This document shows, piece by piece, positions 47,796-58,945 of a stretch of DNA of 64,000 nucleotides. The DNA is from Undaria pinnatifida (Eukaryota > Sar > Phaeophyceae > Laminariales > Alariaceae). A model generated the notes under the pieces. The model did not search any database. It was not told the DNA's origin and saw only the letters and a list, made by a program, of their open reading frames with translations. Both the position numbers and the translations under genes were made by a program. Positions within the stretch are counted from its first letter, which is position 1. The number at the start of each line of letters is the position of its first letter. The stretch lies in contig JABAKD010000028.1 in NCBI GenBank assembly GCA_012845835.1, positions 813,501 through 877,500 of the forward strand. The letters run 5' to 3'.

Positions 47796-48059
47796 ACTTT
47801 CGTATCGCGGCTTTGGCTGCAGTTTTGCTAGCCGTTATTCCTCCTCCATATCTTCCTCCTCCTCGTGCTGCTGTTGTTGACGCACGCCACGGCGGTGCGT
47901 AGCGGAGAACCACCCAATTTTTTTGAGGTTCCTGACCTGATGAGGTGAGCATGTAACTCACCCAAACCGATCGCGAAGTGCAACCCGATGAACAATCTCA
48001 TGGCATGGGTATATAAGGAAAGACACATGCGACTGTAGACGACGCGCACCCTTTCTTTG

Positions 48060-48390
48060 CCGAGGCTCATAACCTCACTTGATAAAATACTCTATACTTC
48101 ACCCAAAAACTGATTTTTGAGTAAACTGAAAGCAGTGCAATCCCATGACCACACAACATGGCCTAACTTCGTATAAAATATATATCCATACTGCAAAAAA
48201 AGAAAGACGTTCCGGATGGTTTTGGGTTAACGCCTTTACAACCGGAAACCCTTTTGAGGCGACAAATTCACTTGGACTTAATATAGGGAGGGATTTTGGG
48301 GCTCTTAAGGGGTTAAGGAGCCCCGTCGTTCAGAAAAAAATAACGCCAAAAACTGCTACCTCTGTCTTGACACGCGGCGAAAATAGGTCA
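48060..48390. repeat. Dispersed repeat family B, near full-length copy
   Basis: Carries TATACTTCACCCAAAAACTG, AATCCCATGACC, TTCACTTGGACTTAATATAG, GATTTTGGGGCTCTTAAGGG and AGGAGCCCCGTCGTTCAGAA, ending GCTACCTCTGTCTTGACACG. A shorter copy lies at 47895-48030. Confidence 0.75.
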
Positions 48391-48781
48391 AAACGCGAAA
48401 CGGTATTCCAACGATACTGGATGCTTCGTTAGGGCGCAAATGTTTTGACCCCAAAAAAGAGTCGTTCTACGGTAGCCCCCCAACTTTCACGTGACGAAAT
48501 CGCCGGCTTTGAAACCAGCTCCCGGCCGTATCTTCTGAAATGCGGCTCCCCTTTGCCCCCCCGACGTCGTCGTTCGATAGTCCTTTTGCAAACAAGAAAA
48601 CATACGTGAGAGGGTATGTTTTTCATAGCATCCTTCCTCGTGTCCAGCAACCTTGAAACGTTCGCTCGAGAAAAATCGCCCGTTTTTTGGGTGGGGGCTA
48701 TCGTAGAATCAGTCTTAGCCAAGAAGTGTTCCCTCTATCGTAGGCGCGTGTATTTTTTCTACACTAACTGCTAGTAATGCG

Positions 48782-51700
48782 TTAGGACTTTCGCTTCGCT
48801 GTGGTTGAGCTCCTCGCCGAGCTCACATGCGCCCCAACGTTATACCCGCGCAGGCAAGCGTACGGATCCCACGCCCCCTGCCCTGGCTCGAGAGGCCTAT
48901 CTTCGCGAATAAGCCTCACGTTTTGCGTCAGGCCGGGGTCGTTGCTGTCCACAAGGTTCCCAACCTTGTACGCGCGGGTACTCAGAAGCTTGTTTGTCTG
49001 TTGGGTATGGACGTGGGGGGTGGGAGGGGGGGGTTGGATTGGGGGGGGGGGGATAATCAGAAGCCCTGATGCAGACACAGGTAACCCCTTGAGGTCTGTC
49101 TGCTAGGCAGACCCCATGGTGTTCACCTACTTGTGTATCCTTAGAGAATATCTTTGTGGTATTCATTGTAGCACGGAAGCACTGAGAGCTAAGCGCGCTA
49201 AGAAAAGCTTGAAGCACTTGCGTCATCCCCTTTTCCCTATACGCACACGCCTTCATCGACATGTATCCCGTATGTTCATAGCCAACATCCTGGATCCTAA
49301 GCCTTTAGTGCTATTAATAGGCTGCCAGGGCAACACCATGTCAGTGCGGTGGGGTTGGAGGCGGAGTTGGGCAGCGGGGTGGAAATGTATTCATTGCCAT
49401 GCATAGCCGTAGTCTTAAGCCATAGTCGTTGATGCCGACTACCTGATATGTTACCAACTTTGTATGCACGGCTGTTCAGAACCTTGTTAGTCTGTCGGGT
49501 AGGGTTGGGGATAAGGGCTGGGGGAAGGGGCGTGGGGTGGTTGGGGTGTTGGGGGGATTACATGGGTGGTGTTACGGGGGGTGGAGTTGGGGCGGGTGCG
49601 GCTGGTAAGGGTCGAGTTGGGGGGGTAGGGGTCCGAGGGGGGGGGGCTAGGGGGTTAGGTGGGTGGGGATTGGGATGGGTGGGGTGCCGGGGTGGGGTTG
49701 GGGGGGAAGAGGGTAGGAAGCGGTGTTGGAATCAGCGCTGATGACGTGACCCAACAGGCATTTTTATTACTTAACTATTTCTACCACGAAGAAGTGAAGG
49801 GGCAAAGCGGGAGGGAAGTTGATTTCATTTTGCGCGTGCTGTGAACCATCGAGAGACATCAAAAATCGGTTCACGCCGCTCGAGGTATAAGCAAACAAAA
49901 ACAAACAAACGTGCGTTTGTTTGGGGAATGCAATCCCTTGGAGCCCTCCTCTTTGAGCCGAAGCTATAACACCCGGTGTTTGTATTTTTACTATACTATA
50001 CTTGTATTTATACTTAAGTACAAATATATATACATACGACGCAGACGCGTGCTACGATAAGAGGTAGCAGTTTTCGTCTGAAATGTTTTCTGAATGACGG
50101 GGCTCCTTAACCCAAAAATCGTCGGAAACAAGGTTTATTTTTTTTGCGCGATTCTCGTTGCATACTTAGGCCCATGGGATTTTTTATCCGGTAGAGCAGT
50201 TTTTTTTTTTTCATCAGAAATCTTTTTTTTTTTAGAAGAGGTGTCTTAACCCCTTTAAAGCCCCCAAATCCCTCCTTATACTAACGTCAAGTAATTTTGC
50301 AAAAAAAAGGGTTTCCAGTCGTAAAGGCGTTAAGCTCCTTAAGTGAGGAGTAGTATTAGAAAAAAAAGTGGTGCGCCTCTACCGTAGCACGCGTCAAATG
50401 CTCTACGGTAGAGGTGTGTGCACCACTTTTTTTCTGAGGTTCTTCAAATTGGTAGCTTGAGACCTCTCCCAAAAACTGATTTGGAGGAAAATAAAACTAA
50501 CTGCTACCGGATGAAAAAGTCCCATGACCTAGGTATACACAACGATAATCATGAAAAAAAAACTCTCCCAAAAACTCATTGGAGAGAAAATTAACTGCTA
50601 CCGGATAAAAAAAGTCCCATGACCTAGGTATACACAACGATAATCATGAAAAAAAAATGGCTTTTTTCCAACAATTTTGGGTTAAGGAGCCCCGTCATTC
50701 AGAATCCGTTTCCGCCAAAAATCGGTATGCCTCTATCGTAGCACGCGTCGTGCACCTTTTTTTTTCTGAGGCTCGTAACCTGAGGAGAGTGGTTGTACCC
50801 CTCTAAGGCACCAAAAACTGTTTTTTTGAGGGAAAACATAACAGTGCTTGTCCGTATTCGATGAAAAATTCGATAGCCTAGGTACACGACGAAAAAAAAT
50901 GGTGAAAAAAAAACAAGAATGTATATCCGAGGATTTTCTTTTCGAGGGGGGGGAGGGTTATGGCAAGGTTAAGGAGCTCCCCCCCCCCCCCATCGTCGTT
51001 GTTCAGAAAACGTTTTTCAGCCAAAAACTGCTGCACCTCTTCATATCGTAGTAGCGCGCGTCATATGTCTTACGCATAAAAACACGCAACCGGTCGTGGT
51101 GCTGTTCTTTCATCCAAAATCGCGGCATAGCTTCTATGGCACGTTGCAAGACAGTAAAGATTCATGCGTGCGGTACACTGTCTTCTCTTCCGCCCCCCCC
51201 GCCCCCGCCCCCCGCATCCAAAAAAATGGCACACTCCTCCTTTGCTCACGTGTTTAGCCATCCCCGCGGGGGTGAAGCCCACGTCCCTAACGAACATTTC
51301 CGGAGGTGCTACATCCGCGCTAAACTTCCCCCCCCTGCCTCGACCTGCCTTCCTTCCGCCCCCACCCGCATCCCTCAAGCGCCCCACCGAAACGTCCGCC
51401 GACATTTTCGAAACGGCATGTTCGCCAACCCTAGACCCTCCTCTTGCTGGAACCGTTTCACCCACCCCACCACATCGACCCCCCGCGTCGCCATCGCCAG
51501 CCTCTAGCCCTTCCGGGATGTGAACTGAACCACGGTCGCCGCTGCCGCCGCCGCCGCCGCCGCCGCCGCCACCGCCACCGCCACCGGCACTACCACGGCT
51601 ACCGCCGCCGCCACTGCTGCCGCTTCGGTGGCTACCCGATGATGTCGCGCGTTGTCTCGCAATTGTTGATGTTTTCTCTCCCGATTTTATCTTGACGGTG

Positions 51701-54700
51701 TCCGGAAAAATTAGCCTGAACCGAGCAAGCTGCTCCTGCCGGTACCTCAAAATTAGCTGCTGCGCGTCGTGGAAGCTGGCGAGCCCCTCGGCGTCCCTCG
51801 GCAAGCCTGACAGGAGAGAGACCACCTCGGCTCGGGTTATTTGTCTTCGGTACCCGCGACCCTTGGCCGTTCGGAGGTGGCTGTCGGCTTGGGCGATGAC
51901 CTCTTCCTGCTGGGCGTCGCTAAGGACGAATAGTGGCCGCCCACCCGAGAGGTAAACCTGATTGACGGGGGGGAAACGCCAATTACAAGGCGGGGGGGGG
52001 GGGGGGGCAATACAAATTCGGACATATCACGATCTAGATCGTCTAGATGTAATACGTGCCAATGAGAATTTTTGTGAGAGATGCACCTAGGCTGGCGAAA
52101 AAATGCATTTTTCGTAGGGGGGGGGGGGGGGTGATAGGGTAATCACTGTCATGCATGGCGGTAGTTTGTGAGACCATAGACCCTCGCATCCCTATGATGC
52201 CGGGGCGGAGCATGAAGGGTTTTCAACGACCAGGCAGGCATTGCTTACGCGAAGCGCGAAGCGCCGTGAGGTATGAGGCTAATCTCATGAAGGGTGAACT
52301 GGGGAAAGGATGAGTACACATCTCGAACACATGACGATCTAGATAGTCTACGTCGTCTGTTTGCGCCGCCGTGCAGTACTGTGTGACAGCATTGGGTAGG
52401 GAACACATGGAACCTCCTTGTCAGGTCAGCCTATTGTGCAGTCCTTGTGGTTACTCAAGTATTCGTCGATTATAGATAGAAGACAGCTGCGTACCGTCCT
52501 CCGTTTCCACCACCCAAAGAAGACTAAATGTAAGGGCCATCTATCCCTATGACACGCTCCCCCAAGCCATACAACAACATCCCAACTACCCGATAACTCA
52601 GGTAATTACCGGCCTTTCAAGGTAACGCGATGGCAGTTGTGCAAGAGCCGTATCGTGCAAGAAACCTGTCTGATACAATAAAAAAAAAATGCCGCCAACG
52701 GCTTGTATTCCCGAGCGCATGCGAGTTTTTAAGGGAAGGGGCCTGGTACAGACACAGGCTACCTTCTTGCAGGCCTCTCTACTAGGCAGGCTGCACGATT
52801 TTCACTCAGTTGCGTCTGAGATAAACTCTTTGTAGTATTCCCGCTCAGTCACAGAAAGGAACTGAACATTACGCGTGGATGGTGCAAGTTCATCATCTAC
52901 TTTTTCCTACACGCACCCGACTTCCAAGGCATGTGAAATCATTCTTAGCCCATATCCACGTCCTAGATCGTACGCCTTTGCTATTAACAGGTTCCGAAGA
53001 AAATACCATAACATGAAGGTGTGTTATCTACTCAGCTATATACCGGGCGAAATAACAACCAATTACCTAATTACCCAGAGTCCGGGGTGTTCAGGGCGAC
53101 AAGTCACAGATATGTTAAGGAATTAGTGGGGTATTAGTGCGTTTGACCACTTGCAAAAGGTTAACCAATAGCTTACCCACACCAAGCCTTATAACACTCG
53201 CCCCCCCTGAAACGGCGGGATAGCAGGACGGCCGGGTATACGGGCGGACCTGTCAATATCCAAGCGGTTTCATTTCCTGGGGGTACCGGGGTCTGTCCGA
53301 CGTCAAGGTCGTACCAGAAAGCGGCGCCTGTATTGAAACCCATTCAATACCCTTCTGTATGCGTGGACAGCAAAAAGGGAACGCGCCGAGAACAAAATCC
53401 CATCGAATTTGCTCTGCTCTTTTGGAGGAAAGACAAAACGGAGAGGCCCAAAAAACTGGGCACCCTGGCACGGCCACGGAGAGCCGAAGCTACCACTGCC
53501 ATCTTGATCCAGCGCTGGCAGGCCAAGGCGGTGCCCTCGAAGGTAGGCCTGTCTCCGAAATCAAATGTGCAGGAGGTTCAATGACGTCCATCGGTGTATT
53601 TCGTCGGCACAGCAGTAGATCCCGTCCAGATCCAATACGCATGCCAAAACAGAGCTCCGGACAAACCAAGAGCAGCTAAAAACAGAGGCGGGTGCAGGTC
53701 AGGCAGAGCTCGGGGCAAGCCCGAAGATACAGGGGACCGCGGCAGTCTTGAGGCATGGGTAGAGCATCCAAGCCGTCTTGAGGCAAGCGCAGGTCAGACA
53801 GAGCTCGAGGCAAGCCCGGAGAAAGAGTTGGCGGAACGCAACCGGGGGAAACAGCGACGCTGCGACAGTCGCAACCGCGGGGACCTCACCCGTGGGGGTG
53901 GTGGCTTCGGGGGTGGCGGCAAAATGGTGGGGGTGGCAACCACCACCACCGCCGCGGGGGTGACAGCGGCGGTGGAGGCGGGGGAGGCGCGTCGGGTGCT
54001 GGTGGTGGCTCAGGGCGCCGCCGATGGGGCAACTTTGGTCGCAACAACCGGGGCAGTGGCCGCAGCTCTGGCGGAGGTAACGGAGGGCGGAGGAGGGGCG
54101 CGAGAGGACGTTCAGCGTGGGACGGCTCGTCAACCTCCTCCCGCTCGTCTTCGGCCTCGAGCACGGACCACGGCGAGGTGGCCGTGGTAGCAGGCAACAG
54201 GCGAGTGACTCCTTCCCTGGCGGATGTTGCTTCCTTCACCGAGCGCCTGAGCAAACTGACCGTGTCGGGTGGTCATACTAAACCTGTTTCTTCGGATTTG
54301 GTCCGCGCTCGTACCTCCGCGATTGCCACTGCAGCGGTTACAGCTAAAGCCACGCTTGATGACTCGATTAAGCGTGCCTACGTTAAGCTCCCCTACAAAG
54401 ATGTATTTCTGTGCTGCCGTTCCCCACCTCTTCGAACAAGTCTGACGGCGCGCAGCAACTCACGCGCTCGGCTAAATCTGCAATGTCCGACATTCTCATG
54501 CGCTGCGACGACCGTTGTACAGAGAGCGTACGATCTCCCACGTGGGTGCTCGGTTGGGACCACCCGCTCCACATGGCGTTCACGCGTGCTTTAACGCTTG
54601 ACGAGCCACGACCGCCTGCATGACGGCCTTGGACGATGTTCTATGGGGGGCAGGTGTCGCGAGTCATGGCAGGAGAAGCATCTCGGTCTGAGGCTTTCAC

Positions 54701-55965
54701 CCTCCTGTTGCGTCTGCTGATGACGCACTTCGACCGGGTTGACACGGGGGAGGGCTGCACTAAGTTGCAAACTTTTTGAAATGTGTTACGGCACGCCTTT
54801 TCCTGACTTCAGTCGGGAGTTTCGCGTACTTGTGTCGACCGGTACGGGGAGTGAGCGTGTTTGGTCTCCATGGACGGATGTGGTGTTGGAGGTGTTTTGG
54901 ATGGCGGTGAATGAGCAATTTCCGACTCTCATGTCTACGTTGTACCCTGGTTCGAAGGCCACGGACCCGCGGCCATACGCCTGGTTGTATGCTATGTGGC
55001 GGGCTTTTAGTGACTTGGCGCATAATAAGACACCTGCCGTCAACGGCGAAAAATATTTTTCTCTGCCAGCCAAACTAAGCCTTGTAACACAGGTATAAGG
55101 TTTAATATTTGGTTCAGGTTTACACTGGGGCGGATACATGTAGAGAGCGTTGGGCACCAGGTATTCGGTTGGATAACGAAAAACGTCTACGTAACAGCCA
55201 CTTGTTAGGGAGCACAGGGCTCAGAGTAGGCAAGCCCAGAGCTCGAAGAAGGCTATTTACCGGTCTCCACTACGATGTTCAAGATATCGGCGCATGCATG
55301 CGGTGGCGTAGAAAAGTGACACAGTTAAATGGGACGTTGACTTTGAAAGCAACACCTGCTGGTACGTGATAAAATAAAGGAGAGGAGAGGAGAGGAGAGG
55401 AGAAGAAAGGGGAGGAGAGAGGTTCAGAGACAACTGCAAGCTCCCACCCTAGCTAGGTTGCACGAAACCCATCGACGGGTCATCACATCATCACCCACCC
55501 TGCAATAAATCCTGGCGCTCGAACTGCGAGCACATGGCGTCGATTTCCCTATAGAGCACGTTGGGTACCAGGTGTTCGGTTGGGCAAAGACAAAATATGA
55601 ACAATCTCCCATCATACTGCTGCAACTCACGAAACCCATCGACGGATCACATCCTTACCCACCTGCAATATATCCTCACGCTCGAACTGCAGGCACATTG
55701 TGTCTATCTCCCACGCGCTCACCACCCGCTGTCCGTTGTGCCCCGCACGAAGCCTCGCGTTCGAGTCCAGAGGACCGTACATGCCGAATGCGTACAGTCT
55801 GCCGGTGGAGAGGGGCTGCTGGAGCGACTTCGGGAAAATGAAATCAAGCAGCTCTTCCACGTCGACTTTTCCTTTACCCTTGACCTTCGTGCGATTTGGT
55901 TGTTTTTCGTTGGCGGGGGAGACGACGCGACCCGAAGAAGCGAGGTTCTCTGCGGCAGGTCCCAT
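48782..55965 (-). CDS. Unrecognised 408-aa protein with an EF-hand-like segment, 3 exons
   Basis: Minus-strand join: 55965-55663, 51957-51250, 48997-48782; 303+708+216 nt, all joins phase 0. Exon 1 reads MGPAAENLASSGRVVS, KVDVEELLDFIFPKSL, GRLYAFGMYGPLDSNARLR and IDTMCLQFEREDILQ. Exon 2 opens VYLSGGRPLFVLSDAQQEEV and has QITRAEVVSLLSG followed by LPRDAEGLASFHDAQQLI. That stretch has EF-hand-like spacing (D-x-E-G-x-x-S-F-x-D) but lacks a full calcium loop. A Gly/Ser array follows, then PPEMFVRDVGFTPAGMAKH. Exon 3 reads TNKLLSTRAYKVGNLVDSND and WDPYACLRGYNVGAHVSS, ending TTAKRKS. Donors are CAG|GTGGGT and CAC|GTGAGC. I do not recognise the family. Intron 1 (3.7 kb) contains retrotransposon debris on the opposite strand. 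ATG 55965 is chosen as start; an upstream exon is possible. Degenerate copies of the exon 1 end and exon 3 start lie nearby. Confidence 0.68.
49075..49345. repeat. Dispersed repeat, related copy at 52745-53020
   Basis: Both copies open with CAGACACAGG and share AGGCAG-C, GTATTC, TACACGCAC, TTCATAGCC/TTCTTAGCC, a CATCCTGGATC/CACGTCCTAGATC block and CTATTAA(T/C)AGG, in order. Confidence 0.6.
49380..49440 (+). repeat. Dispersed repeat family A, truncated copy
   Basis: A CCATGCATAGCCGTAGTC block followed by a decayed tail, preceded by GGGGTTGGAGG-like sequence. Confidence 0.5.
49440..49505 (-). pseudogene. Degenerate tandem copy of the start of exon 3 (EF-hand-like gene)
   Basis: The minus strand reads CGACAG|ACTAACAAGG and translates TNKVLNSRAYKVGNISGS, against TNKLLSTRAYKVGNLVDS in the real exon at 48997. 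It keeps the acceptor AG but the downstream half is gone. Confidence 0.75.
50050..50393 (-). repeat. Dispersed repeat family B copy, inverted
   Basis: Reverse-oriented full copy: GAATGACGGGGCTCCTTAAC, GGCCCATGGGATTTTTTATC, CCCCCAAATCCCTCCTTATA and AGTGGTGCGCCTCTACCGTA. It faces the forward copy that begins 5 bp later. Confidence 0.8.
50399..51060 (+). repeat. Two head-to-tail family B copies
   Basis: Copies at about 50399-50735 and 50735-51060. Each has a TTTTTTCTGAGG(T/C)T left end, a CC(A/G)AAAACTG-TTT block, a (C)CCATGACCTAGGTATAC-like block and a right end near GTTCAGAAAACG or CATTCAGAATCC, with CGTAGCACGCGTC junctions. Part of the first copy (50555-50650) is itself duplicated. Confidence 0.75.
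52131..52300 (+). repeat. Dispersed repeat family A, copy 7
   Basis: Core family A over 170 bp (CATGCATGGCGGTAG, GACCATAGACCCTCGC, CCAGGCAGGCATTGC, GCGAAGCGCCGTGAGG, TCATGAAGGGTGAAC), preceded by a 16-G run. It lies in the first-to-second exon intron of the EF-hand-like gene. Confidence 0.85.
53860..55098 (+). mobile_element. Decayed retrotransposon gag-like region
   Basis: Three plus-strand frames must be chained across breaks. The first is Gly/Arg-rich and runs into NRRVTPSLADVASFTERLSK and KRAYVKLPYKDVF (54178-54420). The second has KSAMSDILMRCDDRCTESVR with VLGWDHPLHMAFTRALTLDE (to 54623). The third has EMCYGTPFPDFSREFRVLVS, DVVLEVFWMAVNEQFPTLMS and PRPYAWLYAMWRAFSDLAHN (54739-55098). 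Frame changes and stops between them show it is dead. Assignment to a gag-type capsid region rests on general resemblance; no pol text follows. It lies within intron 1 of the EF-hand-like gene, opposite strand. Confidence 0.5.
55377..55421. repeat. (GGAGA)n simple repeat
   Basis: GGAGAGGAGAGGAGAGGAGA-type tract. Confidence 0.85.
55450..55550 (-). pseudogene. Degenerate tandem copy of the end of exon 1 (EF-hand-like gene)
   Basis: The minus strand encodes EIDAMCSQFERQDLLQ, against EIDTMCLQFEREDILQ at the end of the real exon 1 (55663). A GTGGGTGATG donor-like string and the flanking CGTCGATGGGTTTCGTG follow, as in the original. Its possible acceptor (TATAG) is out of phase with exon 1, so it does not work as a cassette exon. 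A third partial copy of neighbouring sequence (GTTGGGCACCAGGTATTCGG) lies at 55151. Confidence 0.75.
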
Positions 55966-56785
55966 CCCCTCCCTCCTTCCTTTTCGAGACACTCTCGAAT
56001 ACGTTGTGGTCGTTTGTTGCGGGAAAGGTGCACAGCTCACCGCCCGGCGCACGTGCGGGGGGGGGGGCTGCGAGTCCGAACAAAGTTGTGTCAGTTGTGT
56101 TTCCCCGCACCCACCCTCCTATCCGCGGATCACAAAACTCGTCAACCGTTATCTATTGCGCCGCACTTTGTTGGCCGAATCATGAAGCAAGTAGAGCACG
56201 CGCAGCACTTCGTTTCCCTTCCCACCCGCATTTCATATCTCTACCGGCTACAAATAGAAGTGTTTACAGTCGGTGCTGTCGCACGTCTTGCTGCCGAAGT
56301 ATGCTGTTATTTCTACCGTTCTAGTTGTGTAGAGGAGAGCTGGTAGAGTCTACCTGGTACAGGATACAGGCATCTTGGATCCTTGCTCCAAAATGCGGCG
56401 TAATAACCATACTTGAAACGGCCAGAAAATCTTAAACAGGATATCGGGTACTCGTGTACATCTAGTACACATGGATTTTTTTTTTATTTTTTACGGAGTA
56501 TTTTGTATTTTTTCACCTTTTCTCTTTCGCCTCGCCTTTTCATGGTTGTACTTTCACTCTGTCGCTCTCTCTACGAGCATTCGCACTACTGCTGTCCTGT
56601 CTGACGTTTGTCGGCGATCTCCATCTACCGCAGCAGTAGCAGTAGCCGCACGCAGTATACAAAGCTGGAAAGCCGCTATCATCAACTCATCAACGGGCTA
56701 TTTCTTTGGATCCAGCAGCAGAGATTGATAATAGGTCATCGTCAGGGAAATGAAATATCGACATCGACACAACACATGATACACG
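55966..56785. promoter_or_regulatory. Divergent intergenic region between the EF-hand-like and LRR genes
   Basis: 820 bp between two opposed start codons (55965 minus, 56786 plus). It includes T-rich sequence at 56470-56520. No specific promoter motif is recognised; the role is inferred from gene orientation. Confidence 0.4.
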
Positions 56786-58469
56786 ATGAGTCTCTGGAAA
56801 GCGGACGAATTGAACAGGTTGTCGGACGAACTCAACTGGGCCTCCAAGGACACGCTCAAGCCTGTGGGCACCTTCGACGCCGACTACGCAGCCTTGTGTC
56901 GGTAAGCGTACCGGCGATAAATCTGGCAGCGGAGTTTTATTAATAGCGGTGCTGCTGTATGCGATATTCCCCTTGTTCACCGTCCATTCGTCATTTCAAA
57001 ACCAATCGTACTTACTCGTGTATTGATTGGTAAACGCGTAGCACTTGGCGTATCTCACGCGGAACGAAACAGACTAGTCTTAAAATTTGATCGGACTCAC
57101 AACTGACGTACTTGAAATACTTTTACGAAACATGAAGCCATGCTATTATATCAGTATGACTAGATACGACTGAGGCACGGGAACGTGCAGCGCATTGGTT
57201 AGCGCCTAAAACGACACAATGCACCGAACACCAACACTCTCACCCAATACATTCTCCTTCCCTGTGCGTGTAGACTATTCGTACTCATACCGTACTTGTT
57301 TGTGGTGTTTTGCTTTGCTTTTGTCTGTTTTTGTAGGAACAGGTCCACACCCACCTCTGTATCGCTGCCACAATCATTGTCGTATTACGTTGTCAACCTG
57401 CCCTTCAGGGGGTTGCTTCGGCATTTGCCTTAGCAAGCCCAGATGAACAAGACTCATTGCTATCATACCAGCAGGGTACACGTCAAGGTTATTCAGCTAG
57501 TCTAGTTGACCAAGCATCGACGGTTGATTAGTCTATCGCTATACTCTTTCGTTCAACCCCGGGTGGGTATGGTTATGATCTACGAGTATCAACTTTATCA
57601 TTCCCCCCCCAGCAACGAACGAGACCTGCCCACATCACCAGCAGCTTTGCTCATACAAGGCGTCCCTCTGACAGTTAGTTGCTGATGCAATGCTCGTAGG
57701 ATACACTAAATACTAAATACCGTTATTTATTTTTGTCATCTAACAACGAAGCATATATGTACGTACGTACCCCTGTCTTCGTCTTTTGCGTTTTTTTAAG
57801 TATCTTTCCCTATGGCATGGTTCTTCGGTCCGGCCACAACGACACAAATATGTTCGAGGTCCCGGCCCACCTCTGCCTCGCGCCACGCCTCCCCAAAATC
57901 AGCATCACCAAAAACATAATCGAATAAGCGAAGGCCGTCGTCGCGGGCTCCCCTAGCAAATCCTCCGTGCGTGCTGTTGACAAATCAACAGTATCTCACA
58001 CAACACGTCGTTCCGACAATTGCTGCTGCAACGGTACGCTATGTCACGCTCGTATCATACCCGTACCATACCCTCCCTGCGTTCCTGTTTCACTTTGCGT
58101 CTTGTACTTCTCTTTTTCTTTCTTTATTTCTTCGCCCGTCCGTCCACGAAACACTAGGGTGTTTGAGGTTCCACCCCACCCCTGTCTCGTGTCACGCCTT
58201 CCCAAGACCAACAACACCAACAACACCAACGAAGACGAGAAGACCTCCGTCGTCACGGACTCCGCTAAAAAACCCTCTGTCCACTTTCGCAACTTCACTG
58301 TGGACAACACCACCCTGCGTCTCACACTGGAGGCACTCAAACGGTCTTCCGATATTGACACGCTGATCTTCCACAACGCTGGGCTGACGCAAGCCTCGAT
58401 ATCGACTCTGGTGGAAGGCCTCCCGTGCACAAGCATCCGTTCCCTCGGCTTGGACTACAACTACAACAG
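56786..58469 (+). CDS. Leucine-rich-repeat protein, first two exons (gene continues or is truncated)
   Basis: Exon 1, 56786-56901: MSLWKADELNRLSDELNW, then ASKDTLKPVGTFDADYAALC, donor CG|GTAAGC in phase 2. Exon 2, 58158-58469: acceptor CACTAG|G restores the frame to RVFEVPPHPCLVSRLPK, then an Asn/Thr linker, SVHFRNFTVDNTTLRLTLEA and a ribonuclease-inhibitor-type LRR: DIDTLIFHNAGLTQASISTL, SIRSLGLDYNYN. Donor AG|GTAGGT in phase 2. 142 codons are complete so far. LRRs of this type mediate protein-protein contacts (family knowledge); no more specific role can be given. No further LRR exon was found before 64000, so the rest lies in a long intron's far side, outside the window, or is lost. Confidence 0.68.
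57838..57965 (+). pseudogene. Degenerate upstream copy of LRR exon 2
   Basis: Reads MFEVPAHLCLAPRLPKISIT against VFEVPPHPCLVSRLPKTNNT. It has a stop at 57925 and lacks the acceptor AG (ACAAATATG where the real exon has ACACTAGGGTG). It then continues with TCGTCGCGGGCTCCCCTAGC, matching the real exon's GTCGTCACGGACTCCGCTA. Confidence 0.75.
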
Positions 58470-58649
58470 GTAGGTGGGTTAGACCGATGTTACAAGTATA
58501 CCAACTGTAGTCTAATAGGTGGGATATACCGGTGCTATAAAAGGTAGAAATAACGATGATATATAAGGTGGATATATCTATGTTATGATAGGTTCAGAAG
58601 GGAAGGGAGATGGGTAGACTTTTAGGACCAAACGTAGCCGAGCATGTGT

Positions 58650-58735
58650 GATAAGAAGGGGATGAAAGGCCGCCCATACACAACCGTCCGTTGCCTTGGC
58701 CTGGACTGCAGCTATGACAAGCACAGTGGGGGTCA
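58650..58735 (+). pseudogene. Degenerate downstream copy of the LRR exon 2 end
   Basis: GGCCGCCCATACACAACCGT, then CCTTGGCCTGGACTGCAGCTATGACAAGCACAG, parallels GGCCTCCCGTGCACAAGCAT and the following LGLDYNYN codons in the real exon. It would encode TVRCLGLDCSYDKHS. Only about 60 bp is retained. Confidence 0.7.
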
Positions 58736-58945
58736 CCCCATAGTACCGGTTAAGTAGTGCCTATTCCCGGTATAGTGCCAGTGAACTCGCTTCGCACGAC
58801 TTGCACTCGCTGACGAACGTCAGTAGTACCGGTATCGGTGCTACTGTGCACCCAAAAGCTAATACATGGTATCGCCGGCGTCTACTATACTGCCGGTGTT
58901 GTTGGCAGGACATACCGGCAGTATCTAGGGGGATCACTACTGTAA
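58725..58945. mobile_element. MITE-like family C, copy 4
   Basis: Left end CCATAGTACCGGTTAAGTAG with GTATAGTGCCAGTGAA. Right end GCAGGACATACCGGCAGTAT then CTAGGGGGATCACTACTGTA. It abuts the LRR echo at 58650-58735. Confidence 0.6.

Noticed and set aside
51070-51249. Continuation of the EF-hand-like exon 2 frame to a stop at 51070
   Set aside because: A good donor (CAC|GTGAGC) at 51249 leads in phase to a protein-like exon at 48997, whereas the read-through is unlike protein.
57185-57215. tRNA 5'-half-like string (GTGCAGCGCATTGGTTAGCG)
   Set aside because: A-box only; no B box at the right distance and no acceptor pairing.
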